A DNA stretch of 64,000 bases from Eucommia ulmoides. Lineage: Eukaryota > Streptophyta > Magnoliopsida > Garryales > Eucommiaceae. Shown in pieces: positions 35,447 to 46,621 of this stretch; the first letter of the stretch is position 1, and every line of letters starts with the position of its first letter. The translations under genes and the position numbers were made by a program. The notes beneath the pieces are model-generated. The model saw nothing but the letters and a program-made list of their open reading frames with translations, did not search any database and was not told the DNA's origin. The stretch is taken from the NCBI GenBank assembly GCA_016647705.1, contig JAENRU010000487.1:310001-374000 (forward strand). Reading direction: 5' to 3'.

Positions 35447-36642
35447 AGAGAGAGAAACATTCGTCGGCAAGGGGGTGTCGTCCAGCGTGGGTAGTGGCCC
35501 TGATCAAATTATGGGTACGTGATCGCCGTCGTTCGGTGAGTAGATGCATGCCGTTCGCCGTCGTGGTTGCTGTGGGGGGGGTGATTGAAGTGGGGTGATC
35601 GAAAAGTTAGAGAGAGAAGGTGGGTTCGGGTTGGTGAAGATACATTCCGGCATGGGTGTGTGTCACCATGCTAGATGAAGCAGAGCAGAAAACGGAAATG
35701 GTGGTGGCTACAGTGTGTGGGTGTGTGTTGATCGGCGGCGGATGAAGGTCACCGGCGACTGGCAGCTGGAACCAGACAAAACCGGGAAAAAAAAAAAACA
35801 AACAAAGAAGAAAGAAGAAAAAAGAAGGAAGAAAAGAGAAAAAGGAAAAAAAAATAAAAAATAAAAAATTTGCAGAAAACACCCCAGGAAAATCCAAAAC
35901 TCATTTCGTGATCGTCAAAAGGTTCGGAACAGGTGAAATTTCAATCGATTATTAATTTTCATTAAATTAAATTTTATTTAGTATTACAAATCATAAAATC
36001 GTAATAATTTCGTAACGATTAATTAATTTTAATTATATGGTACATAAAATAGTAACGATTTGAAATATAGGACCTATATTGCATGATTAGGATGTTTTAG
36101 ATAAGATATTAATTTAGGCTCTGTCACTATTAGGTTCGCAAGCATTGACGTCCAGATAGAGTATGGTCAGTGTCGGTTCTGCAAAACAGATATCGAGGTG
36201 AGTGTACTATCTTCTTACCAACCTATTTTTCTATATATATATATGAGATGACATTTGTAATTACCTAAACTGTATGAATTTATAAACGATATGGATTAAG
36301 TAGGATTTGAATGAATTGATAAACTGGACTTCGATAGATTTCAAAAAGAAGTTGGAAATGAATTTCCGCTGGATTTGGTGAAAATAGACGGTGTTTTTAA
36401 AAAGAGAAAAAGAAACATCTATTTTTCTAAAAACGTCTGGTTTTCTAAAAATAAGGGATGAAAAAGTGGTTTTGATAGAATCGGACGTTTTCTTTAAAAA
36501 GGAAATGCGAAATATGATTTTTGGATTTAAAAGTTGGTTTTGAGGAAAAGAGATAGACGTGGTGATATGACGATGTTGAGTAAACAATATTTATGGAGTT
36601 ATGATTCGATGATGCTATATTTGATTTTGACGATGCCATGAT

Positions 36643-36724
36643 TGTTCTCCCCGAAAGGGGTGTGGATTATATTTCTCCCCGTAAGGGGTGTGGATTATAT
36701 TTCTCCTCAAAAAGGGGTGTGGAT
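36643..36724 (+). repeat. Array of three GNRA-loop hairpins in the solo LTR
   Basis: Three units of about 29 bp ('ttctccccgaaaggggtgtg' type). The first two fold as CCCC-GAAA-GGGG and CCCC-GTAA-GGGG; the third is degenerate (CTCC-TCAAAAA-GGGG). The flanks ('gcgatgccatg' side and 'cgtaggaaggcat' side) match the flanks of the UUCG-type arrays at 41789 and 48442. Confidence 0.75.
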
Positions 36725-37543
36725 ATTTCGTAGGAAGGCATTCCTATGAATGTTACGGTACCGTTACAACTCCCGATCGTGAGGTTAAAACAATCACTAA
36801 GGCTGGCCAGCGTGTGTGTGTTTGAGAGTGGTGTTTTGAGATGTGGTATTTTGCTTATACTGGGTGATTCATTATTTATTATGGTGATTGGCATGACTCT
36901 TATACTACATGACTTTGCATAGAAAATATATATATTGTGCTTTATTCTCACTGTTAATATTAGGAAAACTTTTATGAGTTACGTGATGTTTATATATTTA
37001 AGTTTGATCCATTTAGATGTTGCAGAATAAATTATTATTATTATAAAAATATTTTACTAAGAATGCAGTACACTCGCAGGTGGAATAGCTAGCAGTCAGT
37101 CGGTCCACTGTTGGCGCTAAATAGAGTTATGTGGGTCATGCGAAGGAGTCTTTTGAGATGAGATATCAGAGATAAAATCTAAGAGAGGTTCAGGGAATTT
37201 GTTTGATTGTTTTATATTCAGGACGGTGTATCCCTACCAAATGAAATTACTATATGTGTTGTATAGATTTACTATATGGTTTTGGTGACGTATTAAGGTT
37301 GGCTAGTCAAGTGGGTGGTGTCATGTCTACGTCACGCCGGCCTCACAGGATGGGTGTTCGGGGTGGAGTGTGACATAGTACCTGAAAAATAGGGGACAAT
37401 TTTGAGAAACGTAACATCAAGAGAATGATACATATGACGAGTGATCAGATCATAGCACCTATATCCTTTAGACATTGTGGAATAGTCGAGAAAGATATAC
37501 CGAATAGATTTATCATCAACTTAGTTCTAGTGAGACTCGGATT

Positions 37544-38866
37544 CTAGACAAAACACGTATAGCCAAAGACATGGAGTAAGATAGAAAACAGAGTACAAGT
37601 AGGTTGTAGTACATAAAAAAGTGTTTTGCTTGCAAGAACATGACTCGGGGAGTAATTAATGAGATAGGCATCAGTAAGAACTACCATGTGCAAGTAAGAT
37701 TTCGCAACATTCATTCCCCGTAAGAGACAACGAACTATAGACATGAGGTGACGGTTCTTACGTTCTGCCACACCATTCTGTTTAGGAGTGTAGGGATAGG
37801 TAAGCTACTGAAAGATACTTTACTTATTAAGCTTGGCTCAAAAGTCATCAGATAAGTATTCCTTTCTGTTATCAGACCGGATATAGTACACAATTATTTT
37901 ATACTGGATTTTTATCATTTGGAGAAAGTAGGTAAAGTGAGTGTAGACCTCTGATTTGTGTTTCATCAGATAAACCCAAGTATACCGACTATAATCATCT
38001 ATGAAAATGACATAGTAACGGTGTTTGGAAATAAGTGTAATAGGAGAGGGCTCCCAAATATCAGAGTGGATAAGATCAAAGTCTTGGGATGCAAGGTGCA
38101 TGCGAGGAATGTAAGAGGTGCGTGTATGCTTAAACAGTTCACAAACCACACATTGAAATTTAAAGTCCCTGCAAGCTTTCCTAATAGATGGAAACAACCA
38201 ACATAGGTATAGAAGATTCGCATGTCCTAGACGAGCAAGCCACAAATCTAGACTTTTTAACGAACTTATAGGAGAATAAAAAACAGGTAATATAGAGGCG
38301 TGCATACTAGAAGGTAGTATGGGTGGATATGGATAATTCCCGAAGTAATAGAGACCATCGTGTTCATATCCTCTATCAACAATCTTCCTTGAAGTCAAGT
38401 CCTGTAAGAAGTAACGATAAGGTAAGAAAACAATGGCACAGTTAAGGTTCTTAGCAAGGAGACTAACAGATAGAATATTATAAGAAAATTTACGAACATA
38501 GTAAACAAAATAAATGGTGATATGGAGGGACAAATATGCATCTCCTTGGCAATGAATAGGGATAGAGGTACCATCTGCGATGCACACAAATTGATTGATA
38601 GATGAGACACGAGAAGTAAAGGTAGAAAGCTCATCAGTCATGTGAATATTAGTCCCGAAATCCAAAATTCAAGTTGGACGACCAGAATGACCATGAAGTA
38701 CAGTAGGAGTATATGAGGCAAGAGTAGCCGTGGAGTCAGAAGACAATGCTAGATTGGTGAACTAAGCCTGAAGGTGAGCAATATGGGCTTGAACTTGGGA
38801 AAGATCTAGATGGACTGATGGTGGATCTACCCGAACGATAATGATATCTTCTTTTCTGGATGCCAT
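37544..38866 (-). mobile_element. Copia GAG-pre-integrase and integrase region
   Basis: The open stretch 37838-38665 (275 codons) has the protease/pre-integrase start 'MDFGTNIHMTDELSTF', 'LWLARLGHANLLYL', the zinc-binding pair in 'CVVCELFKHTR', and the integrase core 'LIHSDIWEPSP', 'FIDDYSRYTWVYLMKHKS', 'IRSDNRKEYLSDDF'. 37544-37771 continues with 'MAERKNRHLMSIVRCLL'. A short piece ending at about 38866 begins MASRKEDII. Gag proper is not found. The region is broken. Confidence 0.85.
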
Positions 38867-38869
38867 GGG

Positions 38870-39841
38870 TACGCTGAGACAAGATTGTAGCAGTGAAACA
38901 ATCGAAAAGATGCTACAGATAATAAAGAGAAGAAACGGCCATGTATTTATGACATCCGGAACACCAACGGATGGAGAACAATGGCGACGAGCAAAGGAGA
39001 TTTACAAATAACGAATTATCCGCAAACTGCTGAGGTTAAGTTCGAGAAACCAGGCTGAAAATGATCTGGTTCGCAAGACTGGTAAAGTTGGTTCGTGAAT
39101 CGAGGCTCAACATTGAGGATGATGTTTTTTTTTCCAAAGACATGGGGCATAGTTTTTGTTTGTTTTCTTACCTTTCTCGCTAAAACAAATGTTGAAAGAC
39201 AAATTTCAAACAAATGGGGCCACATGTGTTGAAAAAACAAAGGTGGAAAAAATGTGAGGTGGTAAGTGAAATAATAGAGATATTGAGACACTTAGTTTTA
39301 AAAGGCTAGAGAGAGAAAAAGTAAGTGGACCTCTATTTCCTCTCTTTTGTAATGAATGCTTCTCTACAACCTCCACAAGCAGAAAGCAGAGAACTCAGCT
39401 GTGGTGGAGTAGTTGTGGCGACTGCTGGGGTAGAGATTGGACAGTGGTGGTAGAACGGTGGGACTGGATGGATGGGTAGATAGCAATGGTGATCTAGATG
39501 TATGGCGATGGCTGCGAGGCTGTACGAATGTGGTAAATTGGTGGCGACGACGACCAATGGTAGTCTTTGCGGCAACGACGGGTTAGGGTTTCAATCTAGT
39601 TTTTTTTTTTTTTTTTTTTGGCAATCTATTGGTCTTGATCATGGCTGGTGGAGGCTTGTGGATTAGGTATCGTAGTCGGACTTCGCGGGGGTGAGTTGGG
39701 TTTCATGAGCAAACGAGGCGACGAAGGGTAGAAAGCCTTGCAATCTGGCTTCGGGTTGTCAATGTGCGATCTGCAGTAGCTGGTGGTAGTGGTTGGCAAG
39801 GTTTAGGTTGGAAAAAAAAATAATAATGGCTCTTGATACCT
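38870..39841 (-). other. Copia 5' region, no recognisable gag
   Basis: Lies between the integrase start and the 5' LTR of the Copia element. It includes a T run at 39600-39619. Open frames 39016-39291 and 39333-39575 look low-complexity, and I see no zinc knuckle or gag signature. It may be leader plus eroded or replaced gag. Confidence 0.4.
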
Positions 39842-39929
39842 TAAAGAATATAGGAATAAAGGAGAAATATGTTGAAGACATAATATATTTCCTTGTCATT
39901 TCATATTGAACAATTACGTATATATATAT
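39842..39929 (-). repeat. 5' LTR of the Copia element, first part
   Basis: Matches 32579-32665 and is cut by the chromovirus-type insertion at 39930. The rest is at 49198-49329. Confidence 0.8.
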
Positions 39930-40209
39930 TGTAAGACCTCAATTGTAGCATGTGCGTCATTTTAGTGGTATTTTAGAGTAATTGTGAAAATTCGAGGTGA
40001 AACTAGGACAATTAAAAATTCAAATAAAAAGTCTAGGGGTCAAATTGAAAAATATGGAAACAGTAAATCCCAATTTAGAAAGGTAAATTGACATTTAACT
40101 TAAAATTAAAACTTTTAGGGGTGCAATCGCAATTTAAGAAAAAATCTTAAAAGTGGACCTAAACTAAAATGAAGATTTTAAGAAGTTAAGGGGAGAAAAG
40201 GGTAATTTC

Positions 40210-40313
<104 letters not shown>

Positions 40314-41788
40314 ATCGGGAACCACAGGCCGGAGCAGTGCATGAACAGTGACGTGGCAGGAGGAGGTTACTGCTTAATCCACTAGCTACATGCATATAAA
40401 TACTGACCTATGCATGTAATGATCACGAAGAAATAATTCTCGAAACAGGAACCGCAAACCAGAGAAGGAAAAGAGAGAAAGCAAAGAGAGAGAGAGTGGT
40501 CTGCCGGCGGTGGGGTGCAGTCCGGCGTGGGTAGTGGCGGTTCGTTCGGTCTGTTTTGTGTGTGTTTGTGTGCGTTGAGTGTGCGTGGGTGTTCAATTGT
40601 GCGAATATGGGTTGTGTTACTGTTCACCGACGGTTGGGGGGGGATGCTCTGCTCGGTTACAGTTTTCGGTATGGGTCATTGGCGGGGATGGTGGTCAGGT
40701 GGTGTGGCGCTACCGTGGGCATGTGGGCTGTGTGGGCTGTGTGGGTTGCTGCTCGTCGTCCGGTGCCGGCGCATGTATGGGTTTGTGTTGCCGGAAGTTT
40801 CGGAGCAGGCGTGTGGCTGGTTTTCTCATCCAAAGTGGGTGTTGTTGGGTGTACCTGTGTGTACGGGTATTATTCGGCCGGTGGTGTTGCCATGCAGCGA
40901 AGTGTGTGTGTGTGTATAAGACCGTCGGAGTTGGAGAGAGAAGAAGGGAGATGTCGGCCGGGAATGCAAACCGGAAAACAGAAACGAAAAAAAAAAAACA
41001 AAAGGGGGAAATTGCAGAAACCACCTCAAGAAAATCCAAAACCCATCTCATGGGCGCCAAACGTTTTGGAAATAGGTGAAACTTCAATCGATTATTAATT
41101 CTCGTTAAATTAAATTTTAGTTAGTGTTACAAATCCTAAAATCATAATAATTTCGTGATGATTAATTAATTTTAATTAGTAACAATTCGGAATATAGGAT
41201 CCGCATTGCATGATTAGGATGTTTTAGATAAGATATTAATTTAGAATCTGCCACTATTAGGTTCGCAGGCACTGGCGTCCAGATAAAGTGCGGTTAGTGT
41301 CAGTTTCGTAAAACGGATATCGAGGTAAGTGTACTATCTTCTTGCCAAACTGTTTTGCTATGTATATATATGATGAAATAGATGGTTATTTAAATCGTAT
41401 GAATTTATAAATGATATAGATCAAGCAGGATTTGGGTGAGTTGGTAAACTGGATTTTCGAAAGATTTCGATGGTTTCGAAACGAAATTGAAAATGATTTT
41501 ACTTTGAATTTGGTGAAATCGGACGGTGTTTTTAAAAGAAAATAGAAAACCTCTGTTTTGCTAAAAATGTCTGGATTTCTAAAAATAAAAGGTGGAAAGG
41601 TAATTTTGATAAAAATCAGACGTTTAAAAAAAAAAAAAAAAAAAAGAATTGTGAAATATGATTTTTAAATTTAAAAGTTGATTTTGGGGAAAAGGGATAA
41701 ACGTGGTGATTTGACGATGTTGAATAGACGATATTTATTGGGTTGTGATTTGATGATGTTGTATTTGATTTAACGATGTCATAGTATT

Positions 41789-41928
41789 CATCTGTTTTGG
41801 TAGAGTGATATTATCCGTTTCAGCGGAGTGATGTTATCCACTACGGCGGAGTGATGTTTATCTGCTTCGGCAGAGTGATGTTAGACGTTTATACTGCGCA
41901 GTGATTATCTGCTTCGGCGGAGTGATGG
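41789..41928 (+). repeat. UNCG-loop hairpin array in the 5' LTR
   Basis: Six units of about 24 bp ending 'gagtgatgtta'. Units include CTGC-TTCG-GCAG and CTGC-TTCG-GCGG, a TACG-loop unit (CACTACGGCGG), and weaker ones. Unit ends are joined by the conserved spacer 'agtgatgttat'. Confidence 0.75.
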
Positions 41929-42539
41929 GTGTTCGTAGGAAGGCATATCCTATGGATGGTACAATACCGTTGCAAACTCCCGATCGTAAGGTTAAAACGA
42001 TCACTAGGACTGGCCAGTGTGTGTGTGTTGGAGGTGTGTGTTTGAGATTGGTGCTTGAAATGTGGTGTTTTACGTATATTGGTTGATTTGATATTATTTA
42101 TTATGATAATTGGTAGGATTTTATATTAGATGGAATTTATCTATATCGCTTTATTGTCATTGCTTATATACTTGTACTTGATCCATACTAGATTGTGGAA
42201 ATATTTAGAAAGTATTAATATTTTAGAAATATTTTACTAAGAAGGCAGTACACTCGCAGGTACAACAGCTAGGAGTCGGTCTCCTACTGGCACTAGGTAG
42301 AGCTATGTGATGGAGTCATGTGGACGATTGAGAGAAGCTGTCAAAGGCGAACCTAAGAAGGTTCATGGATAAATACTTTTAGTTAGTAAAACTTCGGGTC
42401 GGGTGCGCCCCCATAATGGATGTATGTATTATACAGTGGGTGTATATTTTCATTTCTATCAGGTTGTTTGGGTTTTGGTGATGTCATGCTGTAGTTATGC
42501 CAGCCCCGGGATGATGGGTGTCCGGGACGGGTTGTGACA

Positions 42540-45500
42540 ATTTTGGTGTCAGAGCCTAGGATATAGATTTTGTAGACTTGTCAGGAGATGTGTCAGTAAA
42601 AGGTTATGAGGTAGGAGGATGTGCCAGTCATCTATTCAGTAGGGGACATGAGATAGGGCGTTAATAGGTGAGCTTGGTATGAGGGTGTTAGGTTTTTATT
42701 TCATAAAGTTATGCATTAGCATGGTGCGTGAAGGGTCATCTTTTTGGCAGACAACGATATGACCACGTGGTGATATTACTAAGAGGGATGTCTTCCACGG
42801 GATAAGAAGACTAAGTTAGACAAACAACAAATTACGTTGTTATCAATATACTAGATGATATGGCAGAACACACGTAAGTTGAAATAAGAAATAATATTCA
42901 AAGGGAGTAAATCGCTTTCTAGACAATTTGAAAGGAAATTGTAATATTACTGGACAAGAATTTAATTTGGTAGCACTTTTTAGATTGATTAATAGACGAA
43001 ATAATAGTTGTGGCATGTAGCAAGGTAATAGGAAATGATATATAAGAAGTAGTCGAGGATTATGGATCTAAGAGGATAGTAGGTGCGTGTAGATATAATC
43101 CATTTGAATAAGTAATATAGAGTTGCGGGTGGAGTCAAATTTGGGATAAATAAAAATATGTAATGTTGGAAAGGCATATCTACTACCTCAGTTAGTCTGA
43201 TAGTGGGTTTAGGAGGTTAGCAAAGGGTTAAAGAAAGGATATCACAAATCAGTACGCATATGCTGTTCATACAAATTCTGGCAGTGGATATTGTAATAGC
43301 TAGGGATCTTCCCTATGTAGTTTCTAGAATGGACAGGGTGCTGGTAAGCGTGATTGGTAACCGTGATTACTATTAAATAAGTTCCATAATGATAAAGAGG
43401 GGAACGTTCGGCACATAAGTTGGTTAGGTATACTGGTGTTAATGAATGTGGAAAATTGAGATTTGAAATTATAGTTTTGGGACTTTAAAAGTGATTGTTA
43501 TGTGATAGGAAAAAATGAGTGGATTAATTTAACTCGATGATGGATTGCATTTAGTTGAATTTAAATAATTTTGGGTGAAAATAAAATAAAATAAAAATAA
43601 TAAAAAATAAAATAAATTAATCGTTGGATATTGGGGGATTGGAGTAAGTTTGTTTGCAGTTTAGGAAATTTTAATAGAAGAAGAAGTCGTCACAATAAAT
43701 TAGAATATCAACTAATGATTTAGGTAAACCTGGTGTGTGTTTCCATAAGGATTTGGTGTTTATGACGTAAAAACTAGAATGTGTTACTAAGGCGGTGACT
43801 AGTGCAGTAAATATGACTAGTACTCTTAAGGCATAGCATTCAAGTGAATCCAAAGGAAGCCGAAGTGATGGATTGACGGAATATGGAGAAGGCCAAGAAC
43901 ATGTGACCGGAATTCGAAACTTTTTGGAACTAGTAGAGATTGTATTCGTTCTAACGTTTAGTGACATCTCCTGTATGGCGGAATTTGTGCTTTAAGTCGG
44001 AAATTGGAAAAAAAAAAAAAAAAAAAAGCGGGGTTGCGCATATTTGGGTTATTCATACTAATGTCAAATAGAGATCTTTGTAAGTCTATTAGGTAATCGG
44101 TCAGGTGACCACTCAAATGGAGCTGGTAGATATGAAGTTGACATTTAGCGATTATAGGGTAGAAGGGCAGAAGTAGATGTCCAATTGGAAACGATAAGAG
44201 TAGAAGGGAATGATGATGGTCACAGTGCTGACTATAGCAAATATTTCGGGTCAAAAATTGGTGAGTTGATTGTTCATATTAACTTATGGGTTAAGTTAAG
44301 TCCCTTGTAAGTTTAGTGGGCGGCTGATCAGATGGTAATGCTGTTTGGTATTGATTTTTACCGTGGTGTAGACATGTAAAGGTCGGATGTCCAGCTAAGA
44401 AGGTTTAGCGAGACAGTGAAAATTGACTATCGAGCTGATCGGCGTGTCTGAAGGAACGATGAAGTTTGGAAATTTGAATTAAAATGCATAGGGTTGATAA
44501 TGTCAATTTATAGATGAGATCTTGAAGAAAAAAAAATGCATGGAATAAGATATGCAATACCCCAGTAATATTAACTATACTGTAATGGCATGGGCATGAT
44601 TAGTAGATTGAGAATGGAAATGGAAAATCACGGCATTTGTTATCCGGTGATTTGTTAGTCAAGTTAAGGTCAAGAAGTAACGAAATCTCTAGGTGGGCTA
44701 TTGTAGCCTTTACCTATACCAAAAAGAGAAGAGAGAGGAGTTCGAGGAGTGTTATCCTGATACGTACGTCCAATATATATATTGATAGGATTGTTCAATT
44801 GCGTGATGCACCAATTTAATGCAAATATTAAAAATTAAGTTGGCATAAGATATTTTTTAAAAATTAAAAGGGACAAGGATTAGTAATTCTAGGAATTTTA
44901 TTAACTGGTTATTCGAAATCTTGGAACTGAAATTCTGAAATCATAGATGTTATCGCCGCATGGTGATCTGAATAATAATTGTTATCAAAGTGAAATAAGT
45001 CGTCAGTATATGAACAACCCCTTGAGGGAAAACTGTAGTGTCAGGAGCTGATGGTTATTTGAACATGCGGGTTAAAATTTTCCATACTCCTTTAGTTGTC
45101 CAAGTGGAAGTTGATACCTTGTAAATACGATTCAGGTGTTAGAAGATATGTTGAGCGATTGTGTCGTGGCAGTTTCTGGTAAGGGAGATGATTGTGCAAT
45201 GTTAATAAAATCTGTTTATTCTAATAATTATCTTGTCATTAATCATGGTGGCATCGCATAAAGTGTTATATGAAAAGGATACAGGATTCCGATCTGATAA
45301 ACTGAACTGAGATAGGAAAACGAAACTTTTGCTGGATTTAGAATAGTCGATGTGACTACTTTCTTTTACTGGAAATTAGAAGTTATTGAGATGTTACAGG
45401 ACAAGGAGAATTTAAAATATCCTTGAGCTGATATGTAAACATGATATAATATTTTACAGTTAGTAGCTAATAATTATCAGAAGGTATCGATTTCGTTGTG

Positions 45501-46203
45501 ACTGGGGTGCACCTATGTACTTCGAGTCGTATACATACGTGGATATATGTTTGAAGCATGTTAGGCTAGTGGAAACAAACCTGAAACGCGTGACCATGTC
45601 AAGGACTTGGTAAAATGTGGGAGCATGAAAGGATTTCTTGTAGGTTGTTTGTTTGATATTTATTGGAGTTGTAGTTATGAGAGTTGGTTATATTTAGGTA
45701 TTAGGAAAGATATCGATATAAGTATTAAAGGGTTGCGATAGGTATCGAGGTTGATGATAGTTGAGTTATCTGTGCCTATGAGACTGGTAGCAATTATTAT
45801 TAGGTTAAATATGGAATGGAATGGAAAATATTGTTGCGACAGGCGACTAGGAAATGTCGGATGAAATGGATAAGTGTCGGTTACGACAGGTTGAAATAAA
45901 CTCACCGTACCAAAATATTTTATGCATATAGTGTTGTTACTGATTTTGATTTTATTAGAGTAGTGCAGTGGAAGCAGTTAGAAACATAAGATCCTTTGAC
46001 GGAGAGTTATCCGTGTTAAGAGTAACCGACCAAGTGCACTTTGTTTGTGGGATGGTTATGATTTAACGAAAAGTTGTTGGTTGTAAATTTTGGACGATTT
46101 GGGGTGATGAGACCATATATGGGAAACAATTGTTCTAAAAGCACATGAGACGAGTATAACTTTGTGATGCAACTTTGACATATTAGTATCCTGACGGAAA
46201 TTA
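42540..46203 (+). mobile_element. Internal region of the chromovirus-type element, degraded
   Basis: No open stretch of useful length on the plus strand. Faint pol-like phrases can be suspected (for example around 43840-43950), but I cannot support domain calls. A short A run is at 44009-44027. The sequence is best described as degraded or non-coding internal DNA. Confidence 0.5.
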
Positions 46204-46600
46204 ATGACGTTTAGGAAGAAAGGGAAGTTAAGTCCAAGGTACATCGGACCATATGAAATTTTAGATGGGATGGGCACGACAGCGTATGGACTTGCGTTAT
46301 CGCCAGAATTATTTCGACTACATGATGATCTCTATGAATCGATGCTCTGGAAATACATGTCAGACCCTTCTCATGTGTTGATTTCGCAGCCGATCGAGTT
46401 GGAAACAGATTTGACCTACGGGGAAGAGTCAGTTCAAATCATAAGCTATAAAGGTCAGGTGTGCGAATGAAAATGATTATGTTAGTCAAGGTGTTATGGC
46501 GCAATTATGCAGTGGAAGATACGACATAATAGCGAGAAGACGAGATGAGGAATAGATACCCACATTCATTCGACTAAGGTAATAAAATTTCGGGACGAAA
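46204..46600 (+). mobile_element. Chromovirus integrase C-terminal piece
   Basis: The open stretch 46204-46470 reads 'RKKGKLSPRYIGPYEIL', later 'DPSHVLISQPIELETDLTYG' and 'EESVQI'. This is the hallmark end of Del/Tekay chromovirus integrases. Chromodomain-like residues follow in a poor frame. Confidence 0.85.
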
Positions 46601-46621
46601 TTTCTTTTAGGAGAGAAGAGT

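Larger units (their letters stand above)
34724..37375 (+). mobile_element. Chromovirus-type solo LTR
   Basis: A 2652-bp LTR starting TGTAAGACCC and ending TGTGACA, with a perfect duplication TAGTA (34719-34723 and 37376-37380). It is related to the LTRs at 39930 and 46622 but clearly diverged. It shares 'actcccgatcgtgaggttaa' and 'cagtacactcgcaggt', and carries an (AT)n tract at the same relative place. It interrupts the Copia element between RT and integrase, with no internal region left. This is a classic solo LTR formed by LTR-LTR recombination. Confidence 0.9.

Noticed and set aside
35349-35897. Open frames across poly(A) and purine-rich LTR sequence
   Set aside because: Low-complexity (poly-Phe or poly-Lys) peptides, inside a solo LTR.
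40515-41100. Three overlapping plus-strand open frames of 134-180 codons in the LTR
   Set aside because: They arise from GT-rich LTR sequence with few stops. The three frames overlap one another, have no known motif, and the partner LTR keeps them only because it is a copy.
41789-41928. Hairpin array as a CRISPR-like repeat array
   Set aside because: Units are only about 24 bp with palindromes back to back and no unique spacers, in a plant LTR.
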